Positions 46,040 to 59,568 are shown, numbered from the stretch's first letter. The stretch is 64,000 bases of DNA from Cephalotus follicularis (GCA_001972305.1 BDDD01000377.1:245973-309972), one strand, 5' to 3'. The notes: generated from the sequence alone by a model not told the origin. Numbers and translations are program-made.

Positions 46040-48841
46040 TGTAATATTCCGTTTTTCCGTATAGAATTTTTGGGCTTTTCGATCTGTTTTTAAGGGGCTG
46101 TCGATTTTTTTTCGGTTTGTGGACTGCCCATTTTTCGGTTTGTTTTGCTTTTCACTAGGCTAAGCGGGCATTGGCCTTAGCCTAGTGGGTTTTGATATTA
46201 AGTCCATGAATAAATAAAACAATTTTGGCTTTTTATTTATTTGTTAAAACCCAATTTGAGCATTTTATAATCCAAAACCCTAATTTTTCATTGAAAAACT
46301 CTTTTCTCTCCCCACCTCTCTCTCTCTCTCCCGGCCACCCTCTCTCTCTCCCGTTCTCTCCCCCCTCTCGAACACTGCCATCGGCGTCGATACCGATATG
46401 GCACCGGGGAAGGCACCGGTCGAACCCCCATGACCTCCTGAGTCCACCGGACCCAACCTCTGCGTCGGGCAATGGCCCTATCGGCGTGCACAATGTCTTT
46501 TCTCCTCGCCACTGTTTGGCGTCGATTCTCCCTCTCCGGTGATCGTCACGACAACACAATCACATATTTGGCATCCTGGCGTCGAGAGGAAGCGAACTCG
46601 ACCAGCCCCGACCATTGGCGACGCCAGAAAATCATATCGGCGCAAAGTCAGCCACGGTCAAATATCTTTGTTCCGACCAAAGCAGGCGGAGCCGTGGCAA
46701 ACGTGCCCTGGATATGTGATCACCGGCCTCAAACGCTCCAGATTGGACCCTCACGGCTACTGGTCAACCACGCGTGACAGACACGCGCCGACCAGCGGTT
46801 GCGCGTGAGCCCACGCGCGGCTGTCTCTGGCGACTTGTTTCGGACAGTATTCTGACTCCGCTCTTCGCATAGGTGTGATCCGTTCCAGTTTCGCGATGTG
46901 ATTATGACTCTGTGCTTTGTTTCGACTGCTTTTGGTAAACTCTGAACCCTACTCCGTTTAATTCTTTTTTTTGTGGAATTATGTATTTATGTAATCGTTT
47001 TATGATATTATGAGCTGAACTAGTATTATGATTCGAAATGAATTGGACAAATTGGACTTAGCTTAGTGGATTCAAAATTATGTTTGGATGAGACTTCTGC
47101 GAATTGGACGTATTAAACCTATTGTTATCTTATATGGTCATGATTGGTGTACAATGACCAATGAGTTGAGGTCTCATTTTATTTCAAGTCCTTATGAGAA
47201 CGATTTTATTTCTGTTAGATGTTTGCAACAACCGAGGAGCGGTCTAGAGAAGTCTCAATTTATATTCTTAAGGTTATTTTGGTGATTGCATGAGGTACGG
47301 ATCATTCTTTCTTTGGCGCTCCTATTGATTTTATTAGAGTAAAAATATTTGTTTTACTTTATGAATAACGTACGGATGTCTCGTTCCTTGATACCCTCCT
47401 ACTGTTTTTATTATGGTAAAAAGATAGTTTACTTTATGAATATGTCCCTTCGATTTTATGAACTCCGTTATGCTTCGTAATTCGATATGTTTTGAAATAA
47501 AGTCGGTAGGATATTTTTGTGAAAATAAATATTTCTGGACTTTATGTTTTGGCTCTGAAAGGTTTACGAAATGTTCTACAATCCCGGATGTTTTATAAAA
47601 TCTATTGTTACTACTCAAGTTCAATATCACTGGTTTTATAAACTAAGTATGACTTTCACATTCAAAAGTATACGGATTTTGGATTTGATAAACGAACATG
47701 ACTTTCACCTTAGGAAGTATGTTAAACGAACATGACTTCCACATTAGGAAGTATGTTAACTTTGGATATACAGAGATATTTCCCACCTATGGGGTGTACC
47801 ATAGGCACGTCGTGGGCCTGGAACGGGGACGTGACACTTCCGTAGTGGTGTGATTAGTCTACGACGTCTCTCTATGTTTTGAATAAGTCCCATGAGGTGG
47901 ACTTATGGATCGTCTATGTGATAAAGGCATATGGATCGATCCTAGGATATGTTATGGATTTGGATATTGGGGATTGATTGTGTAGTGCTGTACACGTCTT
48001 TCCGTCGGAGCATGTGGACCTCATGAACCCCTTGCACTTATGTATATGTACTTTGGATATCTATTATGAGATTTCGGATTCGGATAAGTCTCTGTTATAT
48101 GTTTTGGATCTCTTGGATGAGATTTTGGAATCGGATATGTTTTGTTTTGAAACCCCTTTTTATTTCGAAAAATGTTAAAGTGATTTTGAGTATCGTTTTG
48201 AATATCGTTTTGGGATTTTTGATTTGCATTGAAACTTGGATTATGCTTTGAAAATCAGATTTTGCTTTCAGATATCGTTTTTGAAATTTGTTAACGTTTT
48301 GAAATTCGGACATTGGGTTTGAATTGATAGAACTGTTTATAATTATTTTATACATGTGTCGTATGATATTTTAAGGTTCAAGTATTTTCTGTCTTTTAAA
48401 TTATCGTTTTATGTTTTATGATTCTGTATCCGTACTGAGGTTTGCTCAGCCGCGTTTTTGTTTCCATGCGGCAGGTTTTCAAGGACAGCATGGGCAAGTG
48501 TGATGAGAGAGTTACCCTATGTCAGAGGATCATCTAGGAGTTTGATCTGGATATGTTTTTAGTAGTGATATGGTCGTGTATAGGCCAGTTATCTAAACAG
48601 TATTGTGATTTTTGGATTATGACATTTTGGTCTATGATAAAGTTTTCAGATTATGTTTCAGGTTCAATTTATGTTCCACGATTATACATGTTTTTGGATT
48701 TTTAGAACCACCACGTATTGATGATGATTAATATTAAGATTAAGACTAAGACTAAGATCTTTGATATGTTTTAGTTCAGTTTTCTGTGACACACCGATCC
48801 CGAATCGGGAGTGATCCCGGTTCCGAATCGGGGGTGTTACA
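46040..48841 (+). repeat. L1 3' LTR
   Basis: Collinear with 41467-44309; lacks one ~36-bp unit (around 47690), which accounts for most of the 41-bp length difference. The GC-rich region is open in different frames from the 5' LTR (46225-46542 and 46539-46808), so it is not coding. Confidence 0.92.
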
Positions 48842-50115
48842 CTGTTGCTTGGAATCACTTCTAAAGAAATGATATTATATCCAGCAAGCTAAAATATTCA
48901 CTGGAATAGTAACATCTCGCAGATGTTAACCTCTGACTAAATTATATGTGTTCCACACACGTCAACCTGTTCCAAAGTTAGGTGGGACCTGAAAGCCTTG
49001 TTGGATTCCGGTACGATGATATATTTCGCAGAGCATCCCAGATTTCTGGTATGACCATTCTAATAGTCCCCGACTATAAACATAGCACCGGTATGACTCA
49101 AAATCATCCCTATGATCCATGGACCGAAGTTCCATGTCTATAATCTGTTTGCCGGTTAACCAGTACTTTATCCAGTCATCGGTCTATGTGTTGTGTATCC
49201 CACGTCATTCTTGGCACTGACCGTGACCTAGGGTTTGGATCAATGTCAACCCTTGCTAAGGCCACGCTAACTATAAACCTAAAAACGCACTGAGACTATT
49301 GGTAGACCTCCCCAAAAACCCCGTTTCCAGTCTTGCCTGTGCCTAATAAAGACTTCAAATCCTCAATGGTCACAGATATTGTAGAGCCTATCACCCTCAA
49401 TACCGGTGTGACGATCCCCTATTGTGCACTGGCCCATACATCTTAATACAGTTCCCACAAGGCCCAAAGCCAATCCTTTTTCCACCTCCCAGCTAGATCT
49501 GGGGAAGGCAAAATTTAAAGCCAAGTGGTTACTACATAATGCATTCCAACCATTCAGGTCTAAGGACACAACGCAGGTCACATATGGCCTACTAGACTCC
49601 ATCGACTATACACTACCGATACCATAGGAAACATATTGACTTAGGTATTGACCATACAAATAGTTTTTCCGATGGTGAGTCAGTTCAGTGTCATGCATTT
49701 TAAAACGCAGCCGCATCAGCTTTAGGATGGCAATGAGATGATCCATCCTCCACTGTACCAAAGAGCAAGCATAATACGGCAAGTCTGTCTGGTTCATCAA
49801 TTGCCCACAGAAAGTGAACCCCCGACTTGGAATGTTTTGTCATATAGGAGTAAGGATATCATTCTTATAACCTCTCATGCAGAAGATCCAACCTCTCAAA
49901 CGACAGGGCACTATATGTGTATTCAGTTAATATGATGATTAATTGTTCCATGTCGATGGTTTGGGATGTCTCCACATAGCAGATGCCAATGTTACAGTAA
50001 TATGCACAATAAAAGATGAATGGATCTAAGAATGTATAGATTTAAGAGTGAGTTATATGTAAAATACATATGTATGTAGCCACCGCATGGCTTGTAGGGA
50101 CACCCCTATCTAACA
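48842..50115 (-). repeat. N1 5' LTR, piece 4
   Basis: Matches 19700-20855 of the left N1 LTR, including ACATCTC-CAGATGTTA and the U3 module. It ends CCCCTATCTAACA on plus, so the minus strand starts TGTTAGATAGGGG. This is the right boundary of N1. Confidence 0.85.
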
Positions 50116-50474
50116 TAGGAGACTATAGCGGAGTCCAGTATAGAAGCCTAATATATTGTAGTCTCGGATGCCTCCAAGGAGGGTGAATGGATACAAAAGT
50201 TCATCACTCAACTCGGTGTTCTTCCTACCATCAACAGTCTGATTGTAATATACTGTGATAATGATGGTGTTGTAGCACAAGCCAAGGAACCACGGTCTAA
50301 CCAGTGATCCAAACACATCGACCAACGCTATCACTTGATCTGAGAGATCATTGGTAAGTGAGACATTCATCTTGAGGGAGTCTCCTCAGAGGAGAACACA
50401 ATAGATGGAGCATCATCATTGGATGATGGGCTTAGGCTATAGGAGTTGCATGGCTTGAGGGTCAAGTAGGTGAT
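50116..50474 (+). pseudogene. C3 RNase H, 3' end of copia pol
   Basis: Reads VVSDASKEGEWIQKF, VIYCDNDGVVAQAKEPRS, SKHIDQRYHLI and HLEGVSSEEN with several stops; this is the last part of a copia RNase H. The upstream pol lies beyond N1, outside the window. A GGGTCAAGTAGGTGAT tract stands before the LTR. Confidence 0.85.
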
Positions 50475-52441
50475 TGTTAGATAGAGTGACCCAACAAGCC
50501 ATTGGATGGGATTTTGTACCAGACCTATCTATGTATATAAACAGTCTTTTCCATGTATATGACATGTGCTATTTTGATTATATTAATATTGGCAATATCG
50601 ATTATATTTTATCACATAATTGAAGTAGTTAAATTGCTTACTTACACTTGTGATGCCCTGACATAAGGTTCGATGCCAAGCATGGAGGCAATGGGAATGG
50701 CTACCATATGTATTGATACACTAGGGCAAGTACAAGGTGCGCGCTAGGGGCGTGTATGCTGAACTGGACCCGTGTGGAAAAACACTATTTCAATAGTCAC
50801 TATTCGCGTGTCAGTAGTGATTCCCACTAGTTGCGGTTGTGTATAAGTGTTACACACTTAGTGAGTTCATGGAACTCGTCTGATCCTTAGACCTTAACGA
50901 TTACTCTATATTTTATGGAGACTGTTATGCTCTGATCTCAACCTTACCCAGTTCTTTCACGGGGCTAGCGATCGGGTGGTCTTTGGGTATGATCGAATCT
51001 ATAGAAATATAAGTGAATGCGCAATCTGGGATTGTCACACATGAGAGAAGGTGATCGGCCCTAATTTGGTCTAATTGTACTTTGGACTTAATAAATCCTT
51101 GGCTAAGGTTGAGGTGGACTAGAAATTGGATTTCTGGAGAGTTTACCAAAGGTCCTAGTCATAATTAGATGTTTTAGCCACTAAGGTATAATCTAGGATT
51201 GACACGTATCCTTATCCTTAACCTCAGTCGGGGCCAAGTATGACAAGTGATTATAGTACACGTGAACAGACGACTCAAAAAGTCACACGTTAATAAATTG
51301 TGAGAAATTTAATTTCATTAATTTTTCATCTGAATCACAATGGATATTAGTTTGGAAGCATTTTAAATAGGTCTGGGACTATTTAGAATGGCTCAACCGA
51401 ACCCTGAGGGCATTTCAGTAATTTATAAACACCACCGAAAATAACCGAGAATTTAAAGGGTCCCTACCCGATAATGATATCTTCATAATATGTTGGACAT
51501 ATTAATCTTGGTGAAAGTTATAAAATCATATATTGGTTAGGTAGATTTTGTGAGTTGTGTCACCATTGGATGTTGACACGTGTCACAACCTCAATTGATC
51601 TTATCTAACTAATACATGAATGGACATGTGGCATTACTCAAATGAGTTGGACTCATTTATATGTTTAGTGGGATGGATTCTTGGAGCAATGGCATTTGGC
51701 GCCTCATGACTTGAATATGAGTGACATGTGGCATGAAAGGCATGAGTATGACTCCGTTTGTGCCTTAACCTGCCAGCCACATGTTGATATGAGAACACAC
51801 TTGCATTCCAGTTAATTTTTTAGTGTTGTTAAAGGAAGAAGAAATCTTTCTCCTAGGGTTTGAGTAATTCCTCCATTGTTACAAGCTTGGAGCTTGTTTT
51901 TCATATTTCTCCTTCTTTGATTTTGATCACAAATCTTTGGAGCTGCCTAGGGTGGATTAGAATTGACAATACCTGTCAATTTGGATGCTCCCTTTGCTAG
52001 AATATAGCTAGTTGAGGAAACCAAAAAATACCAGGGTTTCTAATAGAAGGGAGACTGGTTTTCTTGGAGAATAAGGCAACAGTTTTTTCTCTGAGGAAAC
52101 CAAGGGGCTGCAAATTTTTTGAAGCTTGGAGCATAAGGATTTTCCATCTTTGAGGTGGATGGAATCTTGGAGAAATCAAGAGGAGTCTTTTGAAGCTTAA
52201 ACCAGCAAAGAGAAGGAGCCTACATAGTTGGTATAGCATCCTATCATTCTATTTGTTAATTATACAGCACACTAGCATGCATATGTGATGCCAATTTAAT
52301 TATGAGTTGATGTGGGTGTTCCTTGGACTTGTAAATGTTAGAATTGGACTTGTTTTGATTGTGGTGTTTCGGGGTTTAACTTTCGCTGCAAACCAAAAAA
52401 TTAAAATTGCATCCCTTAAAACCCTAAGTCCGATTCCAACA
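50475..52441 (+). repeat. C3 3' LTR
   Basis: 1,967 bp, TGTTAGATAGAG to GTCCGATTCCAACA. It is shorter than the C1 and C2 LTRs and largely different in the middle. No gene is supported. Confidence 0.8.
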
Positions 52442-53054
52442 CCGGGAATGCATATCGAATCCTAGCAGGGTTTATCCCTAATGTAGATACAGGGTGCATG
52501 CCTGGTGCGTGTTCACTTAACTGACCCACCATAGGAATCCTATTTGGATAGTCATTACCTATGTCAATAGGAATCCAATAGGTCTCGGTAGTGTATAGTC
52601 AACGGGTGACCACTAGGCCATACGTGACCTGAGTTGTTCCCTTAAACATGAGCGACTGGTATGCATTGTGTAGTAACTACCTGGCTGTGATTTCCGCCTT
52701 CCCCAGCTCTGGCGACGAGCTAGAAAATGGGTTGTCTTTGAGCCTTTTGGGAGCTACATTGGAGTATGGGCGGGTTCACAACATGGGATCGTCACACCTA
52801 CATTGAGTGTGAATGGGTGTATAATATATGTGTCCATTACAGAGTTTAAAAAACCTGGCCATGTGCCGGCGAACTGGAAACGGGGTTCCCAGGGAGGTCT
52901 GCCGATAGTCACAATGTGTTCATAGATTTATAGTTATCATTGAATTACCGAGGGTTGACATTTATGCTAACCATAGGCCGCGGTCAGAGCTTAGGATGAC
53001 GAGGGATACACTTCACACAAACCGATTACATCATTAAGTAACGGTTAACCAAAT
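52442..53054 (+). repeat. C4: fragment of an older copia LTR
   Basis: Matches the U3 module of C1 and C2 (for instance TCGGTAGTGTATAGT and CTGCCGATAGTC segments), beginning inside it where C3 inserted and stopping where G2 starts. It is the oldest layer visible. Confidence 0.75.
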
Positions 53055-54051
53055 TGTCACACCCATTTTTATAACAACATATGGTTATCAGTTTCATCTA
53101 GTATTTACCAAATAGTCATAATTTCAAAACTTTTTTAAAAGCATTAAATATACTGGATCATATAAAGTATTTGCATGCAGCCCATACTACATGCATACCA
53201 AGTACAATATCGCTCTTATATTACATATCGGCAATGTAATTATAACTTAACAGAGTATGACTTTATTACATTACAATTAAACATTTGAAATCAACAACCT
53301 TATTCAAAATCAAAGCTCTCCAAATCACAGCTTCAACAGCTCATGCAATCCTGCACTTCTATCTGTAATTATAGGTATTAGTCATTGTCCTCACTTTGCT
53401 AAGCAGGAAAATCGCATGATAACGAATATATGTATGCAATCATGCATGGAAGTTTATATCATTTAAAACAGTAATATATATATATATGTCGGTATGTAAG
53501 CAATCATGCCAAATGGCTACAATCAGTCACGTATCAATCATCCCGCTCAAGGGTACAAACAATCAATCCACTGGGTGTCACATATCGCTAACTCCTAGCA
53601 CCGACTGCGCACCACCTAACTTCCACCATGCACTCCGATGATGATAGAAAAGGTTAACACTTCTATCGACGATTCATGGGCAGAACTCACAATCTGCAAT
53701 GCAGATAGGTTGGTGTATAAGCTCTAGCCAACTCCTGGCCCGTAGGCTTAAGATAATCCTTCAATTGAGGCTTTAACTCCTTCAATTAAGCAGGGGCCAT
53801 TATGTATGGATCTTAAGATATAGAAGCAGTTCCAGGTAACAGTTCAATACTGAACTCCATATCCCTATCAGATGGCAATGAATCAAGATCATCTGGAAAT
53901 ACAAATGGAAAATCACAGACAACATGTACTTGATCCAAGCTAGGCATACCTTTCGTATGATCAATCACATATGCCAAATAAACTTCACATCCTTTCTCGA
54001 GATATTTCTGTGCTCGGGTGTAAAAAATGAACGGAGCAGAAACTTCCTTCT
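53055..54051 (-). mobile_element. G2: rearranged gypsy fragment, LTR end joined to protease/RT linker
   Basis: 53055-53748 matches the first ~0.7 kb of the G1 LTR (TGTCACACCC to CTCTAGCCAACTCCTGG). It jumps at 53749 to sequence matching 5752-6049 of G1, that is, the end of protease and the protease-RT linker. An internal deletion of several kb explains this. Minus reading of the linker keeps a CAG where G1 has a TAG stop (near 54005). The rest of the element probably lies beyond G3. Confidence 0.8.
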
Positions 54052-55340
54052 TGTCACACCCCGTTTTCCACAGAAAACATTTATGGAGATATCAGTTATA
54101 AAAATAATCCAGCATTCAACATTAATCAACATTCATTAACATAAGTGAAAGCATTTCATTGCCGGATCATAATAATTATCCGCACGCAGTCCATACTACG
54201 TGCTTACACAATACCAAGAATTATCCTTTTACATATTGGGAATGTAAAATAACAACAACGGAGTATGATCATTCATTTCAATACAAGACTTAGTAAATAA
54301 CAACCTTAACAAAATAGAAGCTCTCCAATAAAGCTTCAGCAGCACTTCCTCGAACGCCTTCACTTAATCTGAAATTGTAGGGGTAGCCGTTGTCCTCACT
54401 TGGCTAAGTAGGAAATAATGCATGAGAAAGAATATATAAATGTAAACATGTATGACAGTTTATTTTGAAATAGCATAGGTAAATAAGTATTTCAATATAT
54501 ATAAGCAATCACGCGAAGTGGCCATAGACAATACAATTCAAGAATACCGCACAAGGATAAAATCAATCAATACAGTGGTTTGGGTGTCACATGTCACTAA
54601 CTCCTAGCACGAACTGCGCACCACCTAACTATCACCCTACACTCTGAAGATGATAGATTAGGTCAATTCTACCAGCATTTAGCGGACAGGTAACAATCAG
54701 GATCTGTATTGCAGATAAGTATGGTGGAAGCTCTAGCCAACTCCTGGCACATAGGACCACCCCGTAGCCAGTGATGTCTCCTATCATTCGACTAATGGCA
54801 ATAACATAGACAAACAATTCAATCAATTTAATAGCAATATTGCATATATTTATAATATGCAGTTTAGCAGTTGTTTTCTTTTGAAACATTTAACAAATCA
54901 GTGACCGTCCTCTCTTTTGGAGGAACAATATTCAGTACTGTAAGGGTGCCTCTCATTGGAGGAAAATCGGTAATCATTTGATGATAAGTTTTCATTTTGA
55001 AAATAATAACGAAAACCCATATTTGTGCTTATGGCACTAGTTGGTTCAATCATTAATATTAAATGTAACAATAGTTTATGAACACTTAATAGCTATACAG
55101 TATGTATAACAGTATCATTAAATAGTAGCGGAACAATCACAATTCAAGGATTCAAGAAGATGTTAGCATACCCTAGTCATTCTTGTACAATTCTGACACG
55201 GAGTGCATACGTTGTTTACTTTCTGTAATATAACTACCTAAGGCCAGGATTGACAGTTACAATCATCCCATGTGGAGGCCAGGGTAATTAAATGTAATTT
55301 GAAGCCTAATAATAGCTAATATCAGTAATTTGTCACGTAA

Positions 55341-55454
55341 CAGCCGGCTATTCATAAGAATACCCGGCTGTTTTCATTAGGCAGTCAACTATTTGTCCTT
55401 AACAGTCGACTGTATACATTGAGCAGCAGACTGTTAGGTTGAAACTGTTGATTG
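55341..55454. repeat. Phased palindrome array in G3, diverged sites, same spacing
   Basis: Sites start near 55341, 55361, 55382, 55403, 55424 and 55445: spacings 20, 21, 21, 21 and 21. Only the one at 55403 is a perfect CAGTCGACTG; others such as CAGTCAACTA and CTGTTGATTG have changed, yet the period is kept. Confidence 0.7.
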
Positions 55455-56379
55455 TTTTTGTCCAGAAATGTCAGGCAGCAGTTTCATAAAAACAGGGTAT
55501 GCATATCACAATCCAATTTCAACCAATTAACAACATGCAATCATACAGAAATTATCCCGACATGCTATACATATCATATCTTCTAAAACATGTCAATACC
55601 CCTGGCTCAAATGCTATCCCGAAATCAAATTTAGTTGATTTCTGTCTTTAGTGTCCAATGCTCTTTCACTCCAACAATCCTCCAATCTCAGCAATTAATC
55701 TATACAATTGCATGTTTATAGGTATATGCATCAAAACCAGTAAGTTTTTATTAGTTATCAAATCATGATAACAACTATAATCCAATCAGTAGCTTATCAA
55801 TAATTCCTTGAGCTTCAATTTCACATTTTAAACCACTTCTCACTTCCATCTCTAATTCCAGGTTTATAATTCCAAGGTCATGTTTAGTAGTGGATACATA
55901 TAACTAACATCAGTATGTTTAATTCACTAACAAGCTTAATATCAGTAGTGACTCGAATTGGTGAGTTACCAGGAAGATTTAAAGCTTCAAACTCCCTTTG
56001 CAACTCCATCTATCAACATGCAAGTTCCAAAAATTCTCTCATTCAATTTTCTCTCCTTAGTGTTTCCTATCACTCAAATGAAGCTCTTCACAGCTGATAT
56101 ATAGAAGGTTTAAAGCTTAAGAAATTTGGCAGATTCCATAACTACAACCCCATCATTTACTTCTTCTTTCTCATATGCATTCTTGTCACTTTTTCTTCTT
56201 CCAATTTCTGTCTTGCAGGTTGCAGGTCTGTAGGTGGGATAGAGCGCATGCAAGGCACCACCCTTCCATGTTAAGGTAGCTAGTGACACACATCCCTCAT
56301 GCATGATAGGGTTAGAACACCTGTCATCATCTGCCCTGACCTGTTTAGCTCCGTGCACAGACACCTGTCTGAGCCAGAC

Positions 56380-56459
56380 CATTCGATTGTTGCCCTCTGA
56401 CAGTCGACTGTCACTCCCTAAATCAAAACAGTCGCTTGTTACCCTGTGACAGTCGGCTG
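56380..56459. repeat. Second palindrome array in G3
   Basis: Sites begin at 56380 (CATTCGATTG), 56401 (CAGTCGACTG), 56429 (CAGTCGCTTG) and 56450 (CAGTCGGCTG); spacings 21, 28 and 21. Confidence 0.7.
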
Positions 56460-56610
56460 TTTGAGGCTGGTTTTTGTTTGTTAAGCTTACTCCCTCAACT
56501 AAATCCACAACCAAAATTCATATAACAATTGGACATTAAAATTCAAAGTAAGTGCATATTTTATTCATCAAGAGTACAATATACACGAATTGCAAATTGC
56601 GGTTATTACA

Positions 56611-56627
56611 TTCCCCCCTCCTTAAAG
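56611..56627 (-). other. G3 polypurine tract
   Basis: Same purine run as in G1, directly next to the LTR. Confidence 0.85.
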
Positions 56628-56651
56628 AAAATTCGTACCCAAATTTAACCT

Positions 56652-58221
56652 TTACATTCCGAACAAGTGAAGGAATGTTTCCATTATCTCATCTTCACGC
56701 TCCCACGTGGCTTCCTCAACTTCGTGAAAACGCCACAGTACTTTGACCGTAGGAATAGTCTTTTTCCTCAGCACTTTCTCCATTCGATCCACAATCCTCA
56801 TCGGCCTCTCTTCATAAGACAATTTATTAGTGATTAATCCAGGGTCGTAGCTCAATAAGTGAGATGGGTCAGGTACGTATTTATGTAACATGGAAACATG
56901 AAATACGTTATGCACACCCGAAAAACTGGGTGGTAGTGCAATCTCATATGCCACATCCCCAACTTTCTCCAGTATCTCATAAGGTCCAATATACCTTGGA
57001 GCCAACTTCCCCTTGAGGCCAAAACGGTGTATCCCTTTCGAAGGCAAGATCTTCAGAAAAACAAGATTTCCCTTCTCGAATTCTAGCTTTCTCCTCTTTA
57101 TGTCGGTGTAACTCTTCTGTCGGCTTTGTGCAGCTAGTAATCTCTTCTTGAGTATTTCCACTTTATCAATAGTCTCTTACACCAAGTCTAGTCCCAGCAC
57201 TTGTCTCTCACCCACTTCGTTCCAGCAAATAGGCGATCTGCACTTTCTCCCATACAGGGCATATGGAGGCATTCCAATGCTGGTATGATAGCTGTTGTTG
57301 TAAGAGAACTTAATCAGTCATAGATGATCCTCCCAACTCGTAGCAAAATCAATCATGGAAGCCGTAACATATCCTCCAGAGTCTGAATGGTACGCTCAGA
57401 TTGTCCGTCGATCTGTGGGTGGAACGCAGCACTGAAGTTCAAGGCTGTTCCCATCGCTGCTTGGAACTTCTTCCAGAACCTTGAAGTGAATCTAGCATCA
57501 CGGTCACAAATAATACTGACCGGTACTCCATGCAATCTCATTATCTCCTAGATATACGATCGACCCAGCTTCTCGATAGAATACGTCATGTTCATTGGAA
57601 GAAAGTGAGAAGACTTAGTGAGTCTGTCCACTACAACCCACACTGCATCATGCTAATTCCGTGACGTCGGTAACCCCGATATGAAGTCCATGTCACATGC
57701 TCCCATTTCCACTCAACCACTAGTAACGATTGTAGTAGTCCCGCAGGTTTCTGATGTTCAACCTTCACTCTTTGACAGGTCAAACATCTTGCTACATATT
57801 TAGCAATCTCTCTTTTCATACCACTCCACCAGTAGTTCCTTTTCAAGTCATGCCACATCATAGAACTTCCCGGGTGGACACTGTATTTTGACTTGTGGGC
57901 TTGTTGCAGTAGTTCATCTCTGATGCTCTCGTCATCCGGAAGACATATCCTTCCTCGGAACCTCAATATACCTTCTGTATGGATAGAGAATTCAAAATCA
58001 GTGTCTAGGTTCTCACGAATACTCCATAACTCAGTGTCATTGTACTGAACTGTTAGAATATGCTCCAGGAGTTCCAGTTGTGCTCTAAGATTCGCCACAA
58101 TGACTCCTCGGGAAACCATGAATGAATTCCAGCTCTGAAATTCCTCCAATGGCTTCCACTGTGAAACCATTGCTCCAACAATCATTGCCTTGGGACTCAG
58201 CGCATCTGCCACTATATTCAC
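56652..58221 (-). pseudogene. G3 integrase with chromodomain-like end
   Basis: Zinc region LLQQAHKSKYSVHPGSSMMW and ARCLTCQRVKVEHQ; core [20 protein letters not shown] and HPQIDGQSERT; C-terminus GPYEILEKVGDVAYEIALP and VKVLWRFHEVEEATWERE. Two single-base deletions relative to G1 shift the frame, one near 57690 and one near 57355, plus stops. The zinc part is better preserved than in G1. Confidence 0.88.
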
Positions 58222-59568
58222 CTATCCTGGGTGGTATTGAGCGTTGCAATTATAATCATTAAAGAACTCCACCCATCGTCTCTGTCTCATGTTGAGCTCC
58301 TTCTGGGAAAATAAATACTTTAAACTTTTGTGGTAAGTAAAGATCTCAAATTGAGCACCATAGAGGTAGTGTCTCCATTTCTGCAAAGCGAATACTATGG
58401 CTTCTAACTCAAGATCATGTACGGGGTAGTTTTCTTCGTACGGTTTTAACTTTCTCGATGCGTATGCAATTACACTACCATGTTGCAGAAGGATGCATCC
58501 CAATCCCTTCCTAGAAGCATCGGTATACACAGTAAAACCCTCATTACCCTCCGGTAATGCCAACACTGGAGCAGAAATCAACCAACTCTTCAACTCTTGG
58601 AAACTTGCCTCACAAGATTCATCCCACACAAAACTTGACTTCTTTTGAGTCAATCGTGTCAATGGTGTAGCAAGCTTCAAAAACCCCTTGATGAACCTTC
58701 GGTAGTAGCCAGCCAATCCCAAAAAGCTACGAACCTCAGTAACGCTCCCCTGTTGGGGCCAATCAATAATACTCTCTATCTTTGAATGATCCACCGACAA
58801 TCCTTCACTCGACACAATGTGACCTAGGACAGTCACATGATCTAGCCAAAACTCGCCCTTGCTGAATTGGGCGAATAACTATTCCTTCCACAATGTCTGC
58901 AATACAATCCTCAAATGTTGCATGTGCTCCTCAATACCCCTCGAATAAATCATGATTTCGTCTAAGAATATAAGGAAAAACTTTCCAAGATAGGGATGGA
59001 ACACTCTATTCATCAAACACATAGAGGCTGTAGGAGCATTTGTCAAACCAAATGGCAGTATCAGAAATTCTTAATGCCCATATCCTGTTCGAAATGCGGT
59101 CTTCTCCATATCACCTTCTTGGATCCGTAGCTGGTGATAACCTGTTCTCAAGTAAAGTTTGGAGAATACAGTAGAGTCTTGCAATTGGTCGAACAACTCC
59201 TCGATATGTAGCAGAGGATACTTATTCATCATAGTTACCTGATCCAGCAGCGTATAATTGATGCATAGCCGCATCGATCCATCCTTCTTTTTCACAAATA
59301 GGACCAGTGCTCCCCGTGGAGATACACTCCGTCTGATGAAACCCTTATCAAGATAATCCTGGAATTGAGTCTTCAACATCTTCAGTTCATCAGGAGCCAT
59401 TCGGTGCGGAGCTTTTGATACAGGAGCAGTCACGGGCATTAGTTCAATGCTGAACTCTACATCTCTATTTGCTGGCAACAAATTAAGATCATCTAGAAAT
59501 ACGTCAGAAAAATCACATACAACAGGAACTTGTTCAATACTAGGCGTACCTTTCGTATGATAATTCAC
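58222..59568 (-). pseudogene. G3 reverse transcriptase and RNase H
   Basis: RT shows [34 protein letters not shown] and [14 protein letters not shown], stops at about 59070 and 58880, then [13 protein letters not shown]. RNase H shows [35 protein letters not shown] and [10 protein letters not shown]. Two substitutions hit the RT active site: the usual first Asp (KLDLR in G1) is Tyr (KLYLR), and FLDD reads FLDE. All parts are in one frame. Confidence 0.88.

Larger units (their letters stand above)
41467..48841 (+). mobile_element. L1: large LTR element with nearly no coding region (LARD-like)
   Basis: LTRs of 2,843 and 2,802 bp enclose only 1,730 bp. TG...CA ends, PBS, and a PPT are present; flanks are GTGTT and CTGTT, a TSD with one mismatch. 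The interior has no pol similarity. Such elements move with proteins from a full-length relative. LTRs are very similar, so it is fairly young. Confidence 0.92.
18592..50115 (-). mobile_element. N1: non-autonomous copia-like LTR element carrying several later insertions
   Basis: A left LTR (18592-20855, start cut off by C1) and a right LTR match each other around a 977-bp interior with no coding region. The right LTR is in four pieces: 21833-22710, 23981-24093, 41236-41466 and 48842-50115. A perfect minus-strand PBS adjoins the right LTR at 21819-21830. On the minus strand the LTR starts TGTTAGATAGGGG. The U3 resembles that of C1 and C2, which suggests those elements or relatives supplied proteins in trans; this is inference. 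The pieces sum to about 2.5 kb, as expected for one LTR. Confidence 0.85.
54052..56610 (-). repeat. G3 3' LTR
   Basis: 2,559 bp, TGTCACACCCCG to GCGGTTATTACA, with canonical ends. Clearly related to the G1 LTR but diverged. It holds both palindrome arrays. No gene. Confidence 0.92.
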
